Of a DNA stretch of 64,000 nt, positions 23,398 through 35,167 are shown piece after piece (position 1 is the first letter of the stretch; each line of letters opens with the position of its first letter). Source of the DNA: Caenorhabditis elegans (taxonomy: Eukaryota > Nematoda > Chromadorea > Rhabditida > Rhabditidae); assembly GCF_000002985.6 (NCBI RefSeq), contig NC_003280.10:10102501-10166500 (forward strand), read 5' to 3'. The notes under the pieces are model-generated. The model searched no databases. It was not told the origin of the DNA and saw nothing but the letters and a program-made list of their open reading frames with translations. A program made the translations under genes and the position numbers.

Positions 23398-24955
23398 CTA
23401 AGTATTCCACTGTCTACTCAATTCTTGAAAATGAAATTCGGTTTGTGTTCGAATTGGAGCAGTTGACATCTCGAAGCCTCCGATTTCATTCAAATTCGAT
23501 GGCCGCACCGCATAACTGTTCCATCCAATAAACTTTCGCAGAAATCGAAATAGATTTGGATGACATATAAATGCACATATTGGGAAGCTTATTGTATAGA
23601 TTGCAGTTATAATGTCAAATAGTTGAGCGGCTTCACCTCCTAAAATTTGAACATATTTATTTTGAAATTTTTTCAAACTAACAAACCCCTGCCAAACCAC
23701 TTGACAACTTCTTCAAACCTTGCCGGCTCTTTTGTCATCACCGACACCCAATACCCTCCATAAATCAAAACTGAAACTGAAAGCGTTGAAAAAATAAGCA
23801 TTAAGGCAAGTAATGGGAATAATAAGTGTGTTGAGCGAATATTTTCTGTTATCTGATATCTTTCACTAAGGTTCACAGTATTGAACCAAATATCTCTAGT
23901 ATTGTATTTTTTGATATTTTTATTGTATACTATCGTGATTCCCTGAAAGTTCAAAAGACTGAATTTTTAGTAAATTGATTATAAATACCCCAACACTTGC
24001 AATAAATCCTATCACAATAATGAAGATCGTTATCATAAACATAGTTGGCGTTAAATATTCGATTTGGCACGGAAGATGTGGGTACAGTAAGAAATGTTCC
24101 ATGCGGTTGGCACGATCCAGAAAGTTTCCAAGTATCATGAACATTGGAATGAACCACTGAAATTTGTAAGTACTTGTAAAATACACTATCACCTTCCTTT
24201 ATACCTGTAAAAACGCAAAAATACAGGGAAAAATGTGAATTTTGGTCTTCTCGTAATCCTTAGACCAAATCGTACCAGCGGTTCTTTCGAGCATAATGAA
24301 TACGAATGAAAGGCAAACCGAGTCAGCCGATGAATGATGCACCGCATTAGCAATGAAGCACCACGCATGACCTGGAAAATATGTTTTGATAATCTAAAGA
24401 ATGAATCTCACTTGAAATATCCACGTCACGAAGGTGGGCAATGCAAAGTGGGACTGCAATCATTGCACGGCCCACTGCCATTAAGATGAAACCAAGGCAG
24501 CAGTTGCAAATTAGTATTCGGAGATTCTGAAATTTGTCAGAGTGGTGTCAATAAAAGTTTATTATAGTTTTTAAAAAGCATTAAGATAAGCTAACTTACA
24601 TTTGACGAAAAAATTATTTCTGAAAAGCTCAGATAAAAAATTAGATACTTGGTCAAAGTGAATAATAATAAATACGAGTTTTAGTTTATCAAAGGATCTC
24701 TTCTCTCTCTCAGCTCAGAGAGTAAAATTCATTTCCAATTTTGCTAGCGCGGCAAAATTAAAGACTCACCAAATGCAAACAACTTGTCGAAAAAACAGCT
24801 CCAATCATAAAAATGTTCTCTAGAACTCCAATTACCAGCAGACCCATTTCAATGCAATAAATCAGAAAGTTTCCATCCGTCACCATTTCTGCAGATGTAA
24901 AGTTTCCGAGTAAAAATCGCATATATTTGGGTGACGATGAATCTTGCTCGGACAT
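23398..24955 (-). CDS. Nematode seven-TM chemoreceptor, Sra superfamily (Sre/Srab-like)
   Basis: Six phase-consistent exons (24955-24770, 24526-24412, 24371-24205, 24156-23989, 23942-23687, 23639-23398) give 377 aa, a normal length for worm serpentine receptors. Hydrophobic helices are spread along the whole protein. Family-like motifs include NLRILICNCCLG after TM1, MLERTAGTIWSKDYE after TM3, CQIEYLTP before TM5 and an intracellular CHPNLFRFLRKFIGW after TM7. Such receptors sit in cilia of chemosensory neurons. It is paralogous to the next gene upstream, sharing NGNF near the start and a matching last exon (FHFQELSRQW). The exact subfamily is not certain. Confidence 0.8.
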
Positions 24956-25917
24956 TTTGAACTTTTGAATTCTGCGAGAACCCGTTTCTGAAATGTTAAG
25001 CCAATAACAAAATTGAGATCAAATATTTCAAGAAAATACTGAAGTAGAGATTGGTCAATTGGAAGAATGTGTTGGCGAAAAACAACAGAATCGAATAAAA
25101 GTGCAGCTTTTCGTAAATCTTATTTTCAACGTCAGAAAATGATTGAAAATTATTATCAAATCTGGAAGCTTTAATAAAATTGATGAACGACTTGAAAAAA
25201 AAACGCTGATCAGTGAAAAATCAAGCCTGCTTTTTTTAAAACAAATATTTTCTGCTCTGATAAAACTAAATTTATTAATTGTGAAAAAACCAGCGATATT
25301 CTCTGATCATGAAAACGGATTTACGAATAGATTCAGACATTATTACATAGTTTATGCCAATTTCGAAAAGCCGTTGCCAGAGAAAATTACTATTTTCTGT
25401 TAAAGTTTCTGTTAGTTTACGGCCTTAGACGTGATAATTGGTATGTTAAACAATATGTAGATCAAAAGTCAGACATTATTGAAGCATAAAAAATACACGT
25501 AGGAACACTGGCACTCGTCTACTAAAAAAAATCTTTCAAATAGTGTTTGTTTCAAGCAATACAGGTTTAGATTTAAAAAAAATTAAATGATTTATTTTTC
25601 AAACTTCCAAATGTTAGGTTGAGAAAAAATTGAAATTCACCGAAAATATAGATTTTCGTAACTAAATTCTTTAAAAAATATTTGTTTTCTTAATGTTCCG
25701 GAAGACTGATTTTTTAAAGAAAAATATTAGGAGAACTCGTCGCCTAATTTGTAATCTTTATTGATGCCAAAACTTCAACTTTGAAAAGTCATAAAAATCA
25801 AAAAGAAATTCAACATTCACAACTAAACAAGCTGAAACAACGCGTTGATACCACCGGGAATTTGAAGACAGCTGATTTCAAATGCATGTCGCCTACGGTT
25901 TGTTCGAAATTTAATAA
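24956..25917. other. Spacer between the two chemoreceptor genes
   Basis: This 962-bp AT-rich spacer should hold the promoter of the first receptor and the 3' UTR of the second. An open stretch at 25143-25403 (+) has no splice context or homology I can see. No feature is supported. Confidence 0.4.
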
Positions 25918-28900
25918 TTACTTCCAAACTTGGGCAAGGGAATCGAAATGGTGTTGAGTTTCTTCCTGAAAGATTTTCTTATTTTTGGTGAGTCATACAA
26001 TTTATGGGAAGTAAATATTGTGTTTATAAGAATTTGGAAAATACAAATTTGCAGGGATCACTGACGTTGAACTAGTTGATTCAAGAAAATGTGAATGATC
26101 ACGGTTTATAGCATTGAACATCACATTTTGATTATTAATTTAAAAACGAAAAAACGAAAAAGCATAAAGCTGAAAATCCTTTAACGTGGGGACTTACATT
26201 CATATTTTACTCTTTCAACTTTTTAGATATGTTTTAGATTTTAACAAATTCCTGCGGATTTTCAGAAAATTATAGCAATCTCTTGGCAAATCTTTAGCTA
26301 CTTTTCATGTGGAATTTTGTCGAGACATTCATACTGTTATGCATTTTTGAAAATGAAAAAGAAACTTACAATAACCGTAAAAGTTAACTTCTTTCCATCC
26401 AAACCAGTGAGATTTGTAGTTGTGTTGGTATCACTGATACCCTTTTTAGGACTAATTTTTACTTTTCCAAACATGTAGCACCACTTCTTATAGAGATCCG
26501 GATGTGCTCGAATTCCCCAGCAAAATGCAAGTTTCGTAACAATTGCACATAGGTCATAGACTTGGGAGATTTCGTTGCCTGAAATTGTTTTAAATGTAAA
26601 TTTTTTTGTTCTAATTGCCTTTTAGATCATGTTTTGATTGTCCTTGGTTTTATCAAATATGTCGTGTAAACTGGCAAAATATTGGTGGCATATTTTTTAC
26701 AAAATTTTAGGTAAATGCTTACTATTATTTTCAATATTTATCGAAGGTACTTGTGTATTACATGCCCTCATTTTAATAGTAATTTTTTAAGTTATGCGAA
26801 ATAAAAACGTGAACCACACTTTTGCATTTTTAGGCTTAGAAATAGCAATTTCTAAGCCTAAAAAGAGAAAATGTATATCACGTTTAATTTAAATGGAGAA
26901 ATTAATGAACATTAAATTTAATTTAAAAATGAGAGCATGGAATACACAAGTACCTTATCGAACTGTCAAAGTGAGGTGCAATGCGAAATAATAGACTAAA
27001 TACGGTTTGGATTTCTTAAATATCTGCTTGATGTTTGAATCTCTATTCAAAATTACCACAGCTTCTCACAGACTTCTTGAATTGCTCACCGTTAAGCTAT
27101 CATTAAATTTAACCTTTTTTTTGTTTTCTAAACAAAAATGATCGGGGAAATTGAACCAGAAAAAGTTGAAGTTTGATCAATATGTTCCCTTTTCGAAAAA
27201 TCTACTTACCTCTTCCAGAAATATGTGTTGCAATAGCGGATCTTTGTTCAACTGGAGTTTCTCTAACCGCTGCATAAACATAAACATTGATAGATATTGT
27301 AAATGTAGAGAATATATTACTGACAATCATAACCACAATAATTGGAATTAGAAGACTTATTGATTTTACATTTTCCGAAATCTGAAGTTACTTATTTTTT
27401 GGTTTTCGATGGCACTTTTAAAATGTTCCTTTACTACCTGATAAATTTCAGTCAAGCTAGTCAACTTGAAACTCCTCTGTCGAAATAAAGTTCTATTGAA
27501 GCTCACAACTTTTCGAAAAGTCTGAAACAAGATTTCCTATTAAGCCTCAAAACAATCAGGTCTCACCAGAACTGCAGTAATATTCATGACTGCACCAGCC
27601 ACAACTGCAACAAAAATCGCTCTCGCAGTTGAATACTCAATTTGGCAAGGCAATCTCGGATAGATTTGTGGAGTTCCCATCAAATCAAGTTGATTTATAG
27701 CTACTATGAAAAATCCATATGACCATTGGAATCCAGTTAATATGAAACCGGATTGATAACAACTTTCAGACTCGTATGATCTATAGAGAAATGATGCAAG
27801 ACTTCGCTCCATCACAACTACAAAAAAAGTAACGCCGGATGCTCCAAGTACCCAATGATGCAAAGATTTTGCTAGCCAGCAATATGTGACACCTGAAAAT
27901 ATACAAACTTTAAATATCGGATGTTGTTTATTTTTTAGATTAGTCGCCGGTTTGTCTGAAAGTTTAACTCTTGATGTCGTAAAGTTAATGGTATTTCTAT
28001 TTAAAACATTTATAAGACCTTTCCTTTAATAAGGAATTCCGGTTACAAACCCCCTGAAAAAAAGTATTGTTAAAGAAATAGAATCTGTCCAAAATTCCTT
28101 CACCCGAAAACTTATGTTTAGAATAGCTGGACGCGTGGTTAAAAGGACAGACAAAGACTACTTAAACTCAGCTGAAAGATCAAAATTATATGGTCTGGAG
28201 CTTCTAGAAGATAGAAGAAAGCTTTTAGATGTAAAGTTCATTAGGAAACTAAAATCAATATAGATCACTCACATTTTTTTGAGTTCAAACCTTCTGAAAG
28301 AACTAGGAACAGCCACGCTTACAGGTGGAAAACTCCTAAAAGCAAACTTCGAACTCATTTTTTCACTCATCGTGTTCTCAGTGCTATAGTAAACCCTGCA
28401 AAAAGCAATAATTCTTAACTTTCGTTCATCAGACACAGACTTTATCCCTATTTTTGGACACAATAATAAATTATAAGGTTATGTAACAAGGCCTCAACCC
28501 GGTCCCACTTTTCTGTATTATTCCACAATATTCAATATAATTTATATTTTTTCCCCTTTTTCTTCTCTTATTTTCACGTTCAAATAAACGTATTCAATAA
28601 TAATAATAATAATGTAGGCAGGTACGTAGGCAGGCAGAAAATGGCAGAATGCGTTTGGAACCGAGAATTTGCTGTAGTAGCGATCACTAATTAGATTTCG
28701 AGATTGGGTTCAAAATTTATATTTAATTCCTAATTGAAATAATATAATCAAGTTTGGACCAACAACAGACACACTTAACTCCAGGTGTAGTTGTTTTCCA
28801 GAGTAATACTCATGTTGACATACCAATTCTATCAACTTCCAACCAAATAGTCTTTTGAACCCTACGTAAGTCAAAAATCTTACTCGATATTTCCGTGTTG

Positions 28901-29324
28901 AATAAATATGCAACCAACAAGGGTATTAAAATCATATAACGGGAAATTGCATAAATGGCGTCAGCAACACAAGTACTGATCAATAATATTCTAAGATTTC
29001 GGTGCAGTGTTGTTGTATTGGCAATTATTATAATAAAGAAAATATTCAATGGAAAAGCTATGAAGCAGAAAAAAAGTTCAACGATGTAGATGACAAAATT
29101 TCCTGCAAAAAATACAATATTGGCAAATTGGATTTGAATTTTCAATTTTTCTTTTCCGTATAGACTCATTCTATTTTAGAAGAGCCTAAGCTATTCAAAT
29201 TTTAAAAAAAAACTTTATTTTCTAGTCAAATTTTTTTCCTCGACCTACCCGTTGTTACCATCTCATTCAATGAAAAATTGCCGGTTGTAAATCTGCTATA
29301 TTCAGGAGACTGACTAGATGTCAT
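25918..29324 (-). CDS. Second nematode seven-TM chemoreceptor, paralogue of the first
   Basis: Seven phase-consistent exons (29324-29249, 29102-28884, 27892-27567, 27521-27438, 27381-27210, 26578-26370, 25965-25918) give 377 aa, the same length as its neighbour. The start ([20 protein letters not shown]) parallels the other protein (SSPKYMRFLLGNFTSAEM). Other shared marks are [51 protein letters not shown] and the last exon [15 protein letters not shown]. Two introns match in position and phase, but the LNLRIL boundary intron of the first gene is absent here, and exons 3-4 are cut differently. Intron 2 is about 1 kb and intron 5 carries a hairpin element. Confidence 0.78.
26744..26957. repeat. 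Hairpin/fold-back element in a chemoreceptor intron
   Basis: The outer arms AAGGTACTTGTGTATTACATG... (about 26744-26790) and ...ATACACAAGTACCTT (about 26920-26957) are inverted copies. A nested perfect palindrome, TTTTTAGGCTTAGAAAT-AGCA-ATTTCTAAGCCTAAAAA, lies near 26829-26865. There is no coding potential. Confidence 0.7.
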
Positions 29325-32300
29325 TTTCTCATGAAGTCAGAATAGAGTGAAATCTGAAAAATAAGAAATCTTAGAATTCAAAATCCAAAATCCAAAACCC
29401 TTTGATAACAGAAAAAACTGAGGAAAAACAATCAAATGTTTGTGGAGAGGAAATCAGAGAAATTGTTAGTGTTGGTTTGGTCAGAAAATACTTGATGTGT
29501 ATCGCGCGGGGGAAGCGGGCTCACATTTTATATTTTTATGTGCAAATGTCATAGCTAAAGTTTTTGAAACGGAATGCAAAGAGGGAGAGTTGTTTTGTTT
29601 AAAAATCATAGTAATCTAGAGAAAAATGAACTTTAATTGCAGAAGACTTAATCAGCATGTAAAAATAATAAGTCTTGTATTTAAATTTTAAAATCATTAA
29701 ATTAATTTTCATTTTAAAAACATCGTAGCCAAGCCAGAACAAACATTTTTAAAAAGAAAAGTTAACGATGAATACCTGAAAACTTCATGGTAAAAGATGC
29801 TAAACCTTGAACGGAAATTAAAAAATCAAACGTTGCTCAAAGTATCACGATTGTGATGTCAGGAAAGCTGAATTCAAAACTTAAACGTTTAAAAAATAAT
29901 ATCAAAATAAAACGTCAGTGTTTTCATGATATTCAGACACGTCATACCTACGCGCCTGCCTATCCATTATTTTCTGCATTCTGAAGTGAAATCCGATTAT
30001 CGTTGTTTTAAAATATATTTATGCAGTTCATAATTTGAAATTCTAATAAATCAGCAGGCAGGTGTAGGTTGTCTTTAAAACAGGCAAAGTTGAAAAAGAA
30101 TTTGTAAAGTAAAAGTCATAAACCCCAAAGAGAAAAAGAAGAAAAACTATGTTCAACTTGACTTGTTTCATTATATTTGCCGTTTGCGCGAAGCATTTTT
30201 TTCCCACAATGAGAATTTTCCCATGTTGCTCACAGAAAGATTCTAAGAGAAAGCGAGCGCATTTTCGGAAACTTGAACTTCTCTGTCGAAAATTTTAAAC
30301 TGAAATGACTACCGTTCAATTATTTAGAGCGATTCCTTGAAATTAGTTGATCAGAAGTCTCACAATCAATTAAATTTAGAAGAAAATAAAAATTAATTAA
30401 AAGAAGTTGAAAATCCAACATTAACCAAATATAAAGACAAAAAGGCAAAAAGCACCTGGAAAGCATATCTATATCGTCAAAGCCGGCTTCAACGTTTTCA
30501 GATTCTTAGAAACATGTGCTCAACGTTTTTTTTCGGGGGTAGAAAATGATCTGACCAACTCATTAGTGGAAAGGTACATATTTGATATTTACTTTGAGTT
30601 TTCAACTTTTTAGAAAATTGAACAAAACTTTTGAAATAAATTCAAAACTTTCCGGATAGTACAATTTTATTGGAAATTAGAATTCAAATAAGGTTTTGAA
30701 TTAAAATCTTTTTCAAAATGATTTTTCCCCGATTCAGCAAAGCTTATCGATTTGCTAAAAAATGTGATCAATAAATTTCAATTCAATGAAAAATGCTTAA
30801 AAATATGAAAGCAATCAGAATTCATCACAAAAATATAACTGATGAAAAGAATATTTTTGGATTTATTCTGTTATTTTCCTTCTAAAAAATCCAGAAATGA
30901 TTTCAAAGAATATATAGAAAATTGAACATAGAAATATTCGAAAAATGAAGTTTTTCTTTAATTTCAGTAGTACAATTCCACCACTGCACGTTCGCCTATA
31001 GAATGTGCAAACAGCTGCAAATAAACAAAATGAGACACAGCAGTTTTGATCGAGAACGTATTTGAGTTTTCTTATTTTCAGCTTACTATCGTGACTCTGA
31101 TTGGGAGCCAAAACACAGAAACTCACGTGGCAATGACAAATCTGAAAAAAAAAAAAAAAAAAAAAAAAAGGATCTAGTATTATTTTATTTTATCTTGGTG
31201 TATAACTTAAATTTTTTTAATTTTTAGAAAGAGTTCAAAACGTTAGTTAACATTCTGACATCCCACGTAAATAGTAAATTTTATAAAATTTACAAAGAAA
31301 AATATCATAACCGAAATTCTACGATAATATTTCGCTTTTTTTGGATATTTTAAAAAATCGCATAATTGTTATGTGTTCTTACCAGACACATATTTTTGTA
31401 ACATCAAAGTGATTTTTGATGAGACATACAGAAAATGGAGTCTTGATTTTCTGGTATTTCTTTTTTTTTTTGCGAACAAAGCATCAGACATGGCATGAAG
31501 TTCTGAAATTGAAGTAAAATAATGAGTTGAAATGTTTCACGTCACTGGGAAAAAATCATTAGCAAACAACATATTATGAAGACACACAAAAATAAGACAA
31601 TAGAACAATTATTAATTTTATGGGAAAAAATTGGAATCTTCAATTCATGTTTTTAATAACAAAATTCACCTGCAATTAAAATTCTTTAGTCAATCTGGAG
31701 ATCACATTGAAAACATTTTTTGGACTCAGTTTTTTATGTACAGTAATTAGAGAAAGTACAGAAATACAGTATTTAAAGTTTAATTAACATTTTAAAATTA
31801 ATAATTTTGGTAAATTGTCAAATTTGTGTAACATGCTTCCTTTAAACTTCCATTATTGTATTTGTTAACAAATTGTCTTTCAAACGAAAAGTTCTTTCCA
31901 AATTTTGAAATGCAGCATCACGGATACCTGTATCATCATAAACAAATATTGTTATCAGTGGGTTCAAGAGTATTTTTAATGACTTTCGTGTGCATGGTGA
32001 TTCATTTTAAACGTAACGAAAAATCATTTCTTATCAGATAAGCTACCACTGCTTGACACCACTTTCTTCCTGAAAAATAATTCTTCTTCAAATTTTTGTA
32101 GATTTGAATTTTGTATCATTTTGATTTTCCATCAAACTAGTAATTCTTTAACATTTTTGAAACTTTTTTTTTTGAAAAGAAAAACTTTTTAAAAAAATTC
32201 TATTATAGAAGCTTAGAATTCAAACGATTTTTAAAATCTCGAGTTGTCCACAAATATCAATTTTTTCTAAAACCATAAATCTCTTATTTCGATAAAATTA

Positions 32301-32449
32301 AAAGTGTTCAGTCCAATTTTTTTTCAAGTTCAAAGTGATCCTCTGCTGCTCAATTTTTTTTGTAATGACTTAATTTTAATTTAACATGATATCACTATAG
32401 TATCAGATTAATTTCAAAGTCTTGTTCCAAATCATTTTTTGCAGAAAAA
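29325..32449. other. 3.1-kb AT-rich intergenic region
   Basis: I find no convincing gene. The open frames at 30863-31126 (-) and 31856-32041 (+) lack codon character and splice context. A homopolymer of about 27 A residues lies at 31144-31170. The right end must hold the promoter of the gene at 32450, with a TTTTTGCAG acceptor directly before the ATG. Confidence 0.45.
31144..31170. repeat. Poly(A) homopolymer tract
   Basis: About 27 consecutive A residues lie in an AT-rich intergenic region. This could be a retroposition scar or simple slippage; I see no matching upstream transcript. Confidence 0.6.
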
Positions 32450-33186
32450 ATGGCAAACCCTGTACCGAATGTAATATATACAACAAATCCATCGGCTCCA
32501 ATTTTCGAAGGGCCTCCAGCCTATACAGAAACCGTATTTTCGACGCCAATGGGCGGCAACATGAATGCACCAAATCAAGTCGGCCCCACAACAAATCCAT
32601 CTGTACCTAAAACCCAGAGAGACGTAGAAATGCAACCCACAGGAACAACACCTATTGTCCTTTTTCAACCAACAGTTCAACGTGTGACTGTAGTCCAGCC
32701 ACGACAAAGGGTAAGCTTTTAAATTAATTTGAAAAGTATCAGAATTGATTGATTATTCAACTCTCGGCTTGTTTCAACTAAATTTTCAAGTGCTATATAT
32801 CATTTACTATATATAAAGCGCTTATTCCGTTTGTCCATAGTTTGTAGTCTATGTAGTCTTTGTAGTCTGCGAAGTTTTAGCTTCTGGAGATATAGTGAGT
32901 TGGGGTTAGTGTAGGGATATAGTCGGCGTACTGTAGTGGTACAATGGTGGTACGGTAGGAGTACTGTATGATTACGGTAGTCTCAGAAAAATTGGTTTTC
33001 AGCTCCAGAAGTCGGGGGCGCGCCGGAGGTGCGGTCCACGGCTGGTATATATATATATATTTTAAGTATCATTTTCAGTATGTCGTGGTTCGTCGGCGTC
33101 GTCCTGTTTGTTATGCTCTCTTTCTTTTCTTTATTATTATCGTGATCGTTTCTATCATAGTTGGTGCTACTCAAAGTTCTAATTAA
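32450..33186 (+). CDS. Small tail-anchored membrane protein with a PPxY motif
   Basis: Two exons (32450-32710, 33079-33186) give 122 aa. The cytosolic part is rich in Pro/Thr/Asn/Val with no fold I recognise. It holds a PPAY motif at residues 22-25, the ligand for WW domains such as those of Nedd4-type ubiquitin ligases. Exon 2 is a basic RRRR stop-transfer followed by one hydrophobic helix (about residues 97-117) and a five-residue tail, as in tail-anchored proteins. No signal peptide is visible. A TTTTTGCAG site right before the ATG fits trans-splicing, and AATAAA lies at 33228-33233. The link to a Nedd4 ligase is inference from the motif only. Confidence 0.68.
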
Positions 33187-35167
33187 TTCATTTTTGTTTA
33201 ATAATTTTTATTGTAATATTTTATTGTAATAAATTTTATTGTAACGAGTTTCCCTGGAAAAGTTATTTTTGAATTTTTTCCTTGAAAACTGTAATTTTTC
33301 AATTTTGAAATGAAATGTTAATTTTTGAAGGGCCTCCAGCCTAACACAGCGAGAATTAAATGTTATTTTTCTGGGAAAAGTTGATAAAATATGTATTTTA
33401 TTTCAGATTATTTGGATACTTCTCAATGTGAAAAAGCGAAGATCTACCAGAAAGAACAAATTAAAATTCGAATTTATTTTGCTACGTACTTAAGTTTTTT
33501 TAAATCCCGTTTCTACAATTTATGGGTTTAAGGATGCTGTGGAAGACGTACCGCTGGTCTTCCTGATTACTGAAAAAGTCGTAGTCGCAAAATTAATGTT
33601 GGGAGCGGAGATCGATGCTCTTGTGCTAATCATTTTAAATTTTGGATTTCCAGCTACTCACAAAAAGGCCGCCATGATGTACCTTTTTTACTCGGTCTAA
33701 TTTTCAGATTTATCAGACTTTTGGACTGGATATGCCAAGTTCCCACACGTGTGACAATATTAATATAACTTGAGAATTATCAATAATAATTTAAATTACT
33801 GTGTTGTTTTTATTGCAATTATCAGATAATTTAGGTTTTCAAAGAGTCGAAAAAACACCCTCGTTCATACTCCGAAGATCTTCTGGTAGGATTCCCTTTT
33901 ACTTTCCAGACACTTTACCTCAAAATACAAGTAATTGACATCATCAATGTTTTCCCACCACTCTTCTTCTTCAAAAAACCGCTCTTTCCTTTCATTTTTT
34001 CTCCTCACTGTTCTCCAATTTTCCCTCCCCCAATTTGGTTTCCGAACGCGGAAACCGGAATAGGTATGGCAAAACCGCGAAAGGGGATTGATTTTGTGAT
34101 TCATTGGGGGTTGGGCAAAAAGAAATCGGAAGGAAAAAACAATGAGTTGAAAATAATAGTGAATGTTTCGCAATGTGTTGTTCTGCCCGTTACCTTCTTA
34201 TGTTCGAGAAGCGTTAGGGAGCACCTTGTGAGCACCAGATCAGTGTGTCTGATGTCTCCAACTCCTTTATACTATCTTAACACTAAATGTACACGACTTT
34301 TCACCCCGTAAAACCGTAAAACGCGAAAACTGAAGAGCAGGGCATTTGAGGTACGCGCGCGCGGAGAGACGCGGCGATCAAACAAAAGAGCAAGAACAGT
34401 GGGGCGGAGACATCGGGCTCTAGGAGCAACACACACTGGTGTTTACCTCTTTTTCTCTGGACCTGTCTTGACTGTCGGACAGTCCACTCTGAGAGAGCCT
34501 AACCGCTTGAAGCATCCGGGCGGGAGATGGACAAAAGAAAGATTTAGAGAGGAGCTGTCAAAAGTGCACACTCGATTACTCTTCACTTCCACATTTTTTG
34601 ACAGTTTATTCTTCTAATTTTGGATGATTTGTTACTTTTATGATTTGCGTTTTGTTAGAAATAATTTTTCTTCCATATTATTCTGTCTGATTTTTCAGTG
34701 AAACTTCTTGAACTAGATTTCCGCGAATTATCTCTATAAGCCAAACCTTCCAGATTTACATTAATGCAATTTTCGAGTACTTTGATACATTTTTCAAAAG
34801 CTATACATTTTTTGACATGTAAAGTTTCAAGACATATAAATTTCAGATCTCATCATCTAACCCTTATCTAGGAAATTAATTTTTATTTTTTAAGTTTTTT
34901 TTTCTTTTTTTTGTTGACGTCATTTTTGTCAGTTCTACACATAAGTCAACAAATATTTCTTTATAATTTTTGGGGATCAAATGAAGAAGGAGACTTCTCA
35001 ACTTCTTTATTTTTTAGTTTCCATATTATCATTTTGCTTTTACATTCTACTAGAGTATTTAAATTTCTTTATGATTTCATATGCCCTGCTCCCCATTTGC
35101 AACTATTTTCAAAATAAATATTAATAATCCTCTTTTCAGTAAATGTTTTTTTTTCAGCTGTATCCAA
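33187..35167. other. 2-kb intergenic region with a copied exon fragment
   Basis: At 33326-33349 the sequence TTTTTGAAGGGCCTCCAGCC repeats part of exon 1 of the preceding gene (about 32501-32524), suggesting a duplicated fragment. A GC-rich block at 34345-34375 (GGTACGCGCGCGCGGAGAGACGCGG) and the stretch to 34540 may be promoter or an untranslated exon. No gene is supported. The minus-strand open frame ending at 33865 is discussed under rejected items. Confidence 0.4.

Noticed and set aside
25143..25403. 86-codon plus-strand frame in the receptor spacer
   Set aside because: Lys/Ile/Phe composition is what AT-rich spacer gives by chance; no splice or family support.
30863..31126. 87-codon minus-strand frame
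   Set aside because: Low-complexity Phe/Ile frame in AT-rich spacer, no acceptable start or neighbours.
33865..34173. 102-codon minus-strand frame with acidic FFEEEEWWENIDD stretch and a GTAAAG donor
   Set aside because: It starts with a non-ATG codon in the longest form, and no downstream exon with coding character was found. Kept as spacer.
34345..34540. GC-rich segment considered as tRNA or snRNA
   Set aside because: No cloverleaf, A/B boxes or Sm-site arrangement could be drawn.
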